This document shows positions 6,449 through 8,161 of a stretch of DNA of 8,161 nt, piece by piece. Source of the DNA: Nocardioidaceae bacterium (GTDB taxonomy: Bacteria; Actinomycetota; Actinomycetes; Propionibacteriales; Nocardioidaceae); assembly GCA_013811715.1 (NCBI GenBank), contig JACCUS010000226.1, forward strand, positions 1-8,161. Reading direction: 5' to 3'. Under the pieces are notes generated by a model that had not been told where the DNA came from, did not search any database, and was given only the letters and a program-made list of their open reading frames with translations. The number at the start of each line of letters is the position of its first letter. The first letter of the stretch is position 1. The position numbers and the translations under genes are program-made.

Positions 6449-7678
6449 TCACGCGGAGGTGCCTGGTTCGAGTCTGGCGCCGGCCGGCACCCGGGCGCCT
6501 GAGGCGATCGTGGAGTCCCTGCCTACGATCGCGATCCGGTCCGGCTCGAGCAGGCCCTCGGGGTTGCGTGCGCCGAGCTTTGCGCCCCGCTCGACTCGGC
6601 TGCCGGAGTCCACAATGGCCCACTCGACGGTCGCACCGGCGCAGACGACGGCGTCGGCGAACACGACACTGTCGGAGATCCGGGCGCCCTCATCCACGAC
6701 GACGCCGGGCCCGAGCACGCTGCGCCGTACGACGCCTCGCACCTGGCAGCCAGGACTGACCAGGCTGTCCTCGATCCGGGCGCCTGCGTGCACGCGGGCG
6801 GGGGAACGTTGCGGCTGCCGGGTCATGATCGGCCAGGCGGGGTCGGCGAAAAGCCCCACGTCCTGAGTCAGTAGGTCGCGGTGCGCGGCGAGGTAGCTCT
6901 CCGGCCGACCCAGATCGCGCCAGTAGCCACGCATCGGATGTTCGTAGACCTTCCCACGTTCGACCAGCCGGGGGAGCAGATGCTCGCCGAAGTCGCCAAG
7001 CCCGGAGTCGCCAAGCGCAGTCGAGGTGGTCAGCTCGTGGTGCAGCACATCGAGCTCCGCGAACAGCGCCTCGGGGCTGTAGACGAAAACCTCGGCGGCC
7101 ACGGTGCGGGTGGTCGGGCGCTTGGGCTTGTAGCTGAAGTCGGTGACCCTTCCCTGACGGTTCGACCGCACGGTGGCGTGGTTGGACGCCTCTGCACGCG
7201 CGACTTCGCTCGTCACGATCGTGCAGTCGGCACCCTTGGCACGGTGGGTCGCGATCGCGTCGGTGTAGTCGAAGCGGTAGACGTGGTCGGCACTGAGCAC
7301 CAGCAGCAGCTCCGGTTCGGCGGCGGCGACCTGGTCCCGCACCCGGAAGAGGACGTCGGCGTTCCCGGCCGCGAAACCGTCCTCGTCCGGCGAGCCCGTC
7401 CCCTGCTGGGGTGTCAGCAGCCGGAACCCCCCTCGGTCCCTGTCGAGGTCCCAGGGCCGGCCGTTGGCGACCTCCTCGTCGAGGGACGCCGTTTGGTACT
7501 GCACCGACAGCCACACGTCGTCGATGCCGCTGTGATACAGGTTCGACAGCGGAAAGTCGACCAACTGGTAGACGCCCGCGAACGGCAGCGCCGGCTTCGC
7601 CCGCTCGCGGGTCAAGACATCCATCCGGCTGCCCGCCCCGCCGGCCTGGATGATCGCAAGGATTCGATTTCGCGCCAT
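6449..7678 (-). CDS. GlgC-like glucose-1-phosphate adenylyltransferase family protein (divergent)
   Basis: Predicted 409-residue sugar-1-phosphate nucleotidyltransferase; true GlgC makes ADP-glucose from ATP and glucose-1-phosphate for glycogen. Seen: the nucleotide-binding loop QAGGAGSRM (11-19); RAKPALPFAGVYQLVDFPLSN (26-46); GNADVL (105-110); SADHVYRFDY (129-138) with Asp131 at the catalytic Asp142 position of E. coli GlgC; FSYKPKRP (181-188) with the sugar-phosphate Lys184; GYWRDLGRPESYLAAHRDLL (251-270). Residues 296-370 form hexapeptide-type left-handed beta-helix repeats (ARIEDSLVSPGCQV, ARISDSVVF). Differences from canonical GlgC: GGEGxRL is GGAGSRM, and the near-invariant EKP is YKP, so the sugar or nucleotide may differ. 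E. coli FBP-site Lys39 is Glu25 here. Start ATG 7678 has AGGA about 8 nt upstream; longer in-frame starts overlap the divergent Tat gene. Family sure, ADP-glucose activity not. Confidence 0.87.
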   Translation of the reverse strand: MARNRILAIIQAGGAGSRMDVLTRERAKPALPFAGVYQLVDFPLSNLYHSGIDDVWLSVQYQTASLDEEVANGRPWDLDRDRGGFRLLTPQQGTGSPDEDGFAAGNADVLFRVRDQVAAAEPELLLVLSADHVYRFDYTDAIATHRAKGADCTIVTSEVARAEASNHATVRSNRQGRVTDFSYKPKRPTTRTVAAEVFVYSPEALFAELDVLHHELTTSTALGDSGLGDFGEHLLPRLVERGKVYEHPMRGYWRDLGRPESYLAAHRDLLTQDVGLFADPAWPIMTRQPQRSPARVHAGARIEDSLVSPGCQVRGVVRRSVLGPGVVVDEGARISDSVVFADAVVCAGATVEWAIVDSGSRVERGAKLGARNPEGLLEPDRIAIVGRDSTIASGARVPAGARLEPGTSA

Positions 7679-7781
7679 CGCCTCATCCTGCACTACGGCG
7701 ACCCGACCCACCGTCTCTGCTCGGCGAGGTGACTGCTCGGCCTCCGCTGGGCGAACACCGGGTGAAGCCTTGTGCGGCCCG

Positions 7782-7810
7782 TTGAGCCGTCCTCGCGCCA
7801 TCGGGATGAT
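7782..7810 (+). promoter_or_regulatory. Candidate promoter (-35 and -10) of the Tat-exported protein gene
   Basis: TTGAGC (7782-7787; four of six to TTGACA), a 17-bp spacer, and GATGAT (7805-7810; four of six to TATAAT). The ATG at 7817 begins 6 nt after the -10, so transcription would start at or next to the start codon. It is the only promoter in the window where both boxes are at consensus spacing. Confidence 0.4.
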
Positions 7811-7816
7811 GAAGGG

Positions 7817-8161
7817 ATGGAGCTCTCCCGACGCACCCTGATCAAGCTCGGGGGCGCCTCCGCTGCGGTGGGTGCTCTCGGCACCGGCCAGGCCTACGCC
7901 AGGCCGCGGCCCCAACGGACCGTTGAGCTCACCGGCACGGCTGCCGGCACCGGCAACTACCAGTACCACCAGTTCAAGGTCCCGAGAGGCACCAACCGGA
8001 TCGACGTGAAGATCGTCAAGCAGGGAGCGGCCAAGACCGGACTCGGCCTCTTCGACCAGCGCGGCTCGCATTACGGCACGCTCGCCCACACCAACGGCTT
8101 CCGTGGCATCTACGGCGAGGAGCGGGGCGAGTTCTTCGTCGCCGCCGACCAGGCGTCGCAG
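7817..8161 (+). CDS. Tat-exported protein, probable CehA/McbA-type metallohydrolase N-terminus (partial, C-terminus beyond right edge)
   Basis: The visible 115 residues begin with a twin-arginine signal peptide: SRRTLIK (4-10), a hydrophobic core (LGGASAAVGALGTG, 11-24) and a likely signal peptidase I site AYA (26-28). Export would be as a folded protein through Tat. The mature part (PQRTVELTGTAAGTG, then NYQYHQFKVPRGTNRIDV at 47-64, GLGLFDQRGSHYGT at 75-88, and GFRGIYGEERGEFFVAADQ at 94-112) resembles from memory the beta-rich domain that precedes the PHP-type metal-binding domain in CehA/McbA-family hydrolases. No metal-binding histidines are visible because that domain would lie beyond the edge. 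The reading frame is open to the last base. ATG 7817 is the only start that puts the Tat motif at the N-terminus; two upstream ATGs (7806, 7809) are out of frame. A purine run, AAGGG, touches the ATG and is too close for a normal Shine-Dalgarno. The Tat signal is firm; the family call is moderate. Confidence 0.7.
   Translation, partial: MELSRRTLIKLGGASAAVGALGTGQAYARPRPQRTVELTGTAAGTGNYQYHQFKVPRGTNRIDVKIVKQGAAKTGLGLFDQRGSHYGTLAHTNGFRGIYGEERGEFFVAADQASQ

Noticed and set aside
6881..7732. A 283-codon plus-strand frame opposite the GlgC-like gene
   Set aside because: Shadow of the codon bias of the real gene; no motif.
7679..8089. A 137-residue N-terminal extension of the GlgC-like protein
   Set aside because: It would run antisense through the Tat signal peptide gene; the nucleotidyltransferase fold begins exactly at the ATG at 7678, which has an AGGA ribosome-binding site.

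Overview
The window comes from a high-GC actinobacterium. GC is strongly biased to third codon positions, GTG starts are frequent, and the MenB, M13 peptidase and PlsC sequences are of actinobacterial type. The Nocardioidaceae/Propionibacteriales are my best guess, from remembered protein similarity only. It is chromosomal and mostly housekeeping or metabolic. I see no RNA gene, insertion sequence, CRISPR array, prophage or attachment site.

Layout, left to right. (1) 1-562, minus: N-terminal two thirds of menB (1,4-dihydroxy-2-naphthoyl-CoA synthase, menaquinone synthesis), running off the left edge. (2) 563-706: gap holding a long stem-loop candidate. (3) 707-3129, minus: a two-gene operon, first a PfkB-family sugar/nucleoside kinase, then an NCS1-family nucleobase permease. 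They are joined by an ATGA stop/start overlap and both have strong Shine-Dalgarno sequences. (4) 3130-3226: divergent promoter region. (5) 3227-3994, plus: PlsC-like acyltransferase for phospholipid synthesis. (6) 4039-6009, minus: M13 (neprilysin/Zmp1-like) zinc metallopeptidase with a complete active site and no signal peptide, convergent with plsC. (7) 6010-6103: divergent promoter region with an 8-bp inverted repeat whose one arm overlaps the peptidase ribosome-binding site. (8) 6104-6448, plus: small TFIIB-type zinc-ribbon protein. (9) 6449-7678, minus: divergent GlgC-like nucleotidyltransferase, whose stop codon directly abuts that of the zinc-ribbon gene. (10) 7679-7816: divergent promoter region. 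(11) 7817-8161, plus: start of a Tat-exported protein resembling the N-terminal domain of CehA/McbA metallohydrolases, cut by the right edge.

The kinase and permease plausibly work together on uptake and phosphorylation of one substrate. The other genes look like independent units. Four genes (menB, plsC, zinc-ribbon, Tat protein) have a -10-like hexamer 6-7 nt before the chosen start and no good Shine-Dalgarno, which suggests leaderless mRNAs. The kinase, permease, GlgC-like and M13 genes instead have purine-rich ribosome-binding sites. I did not find a clearly new biological system. The points most worth following are the kinase/permease pairing, the altered sugar-site motif in the GlgC paralogue, and the hairpin over the M13 ribosome-binding site.
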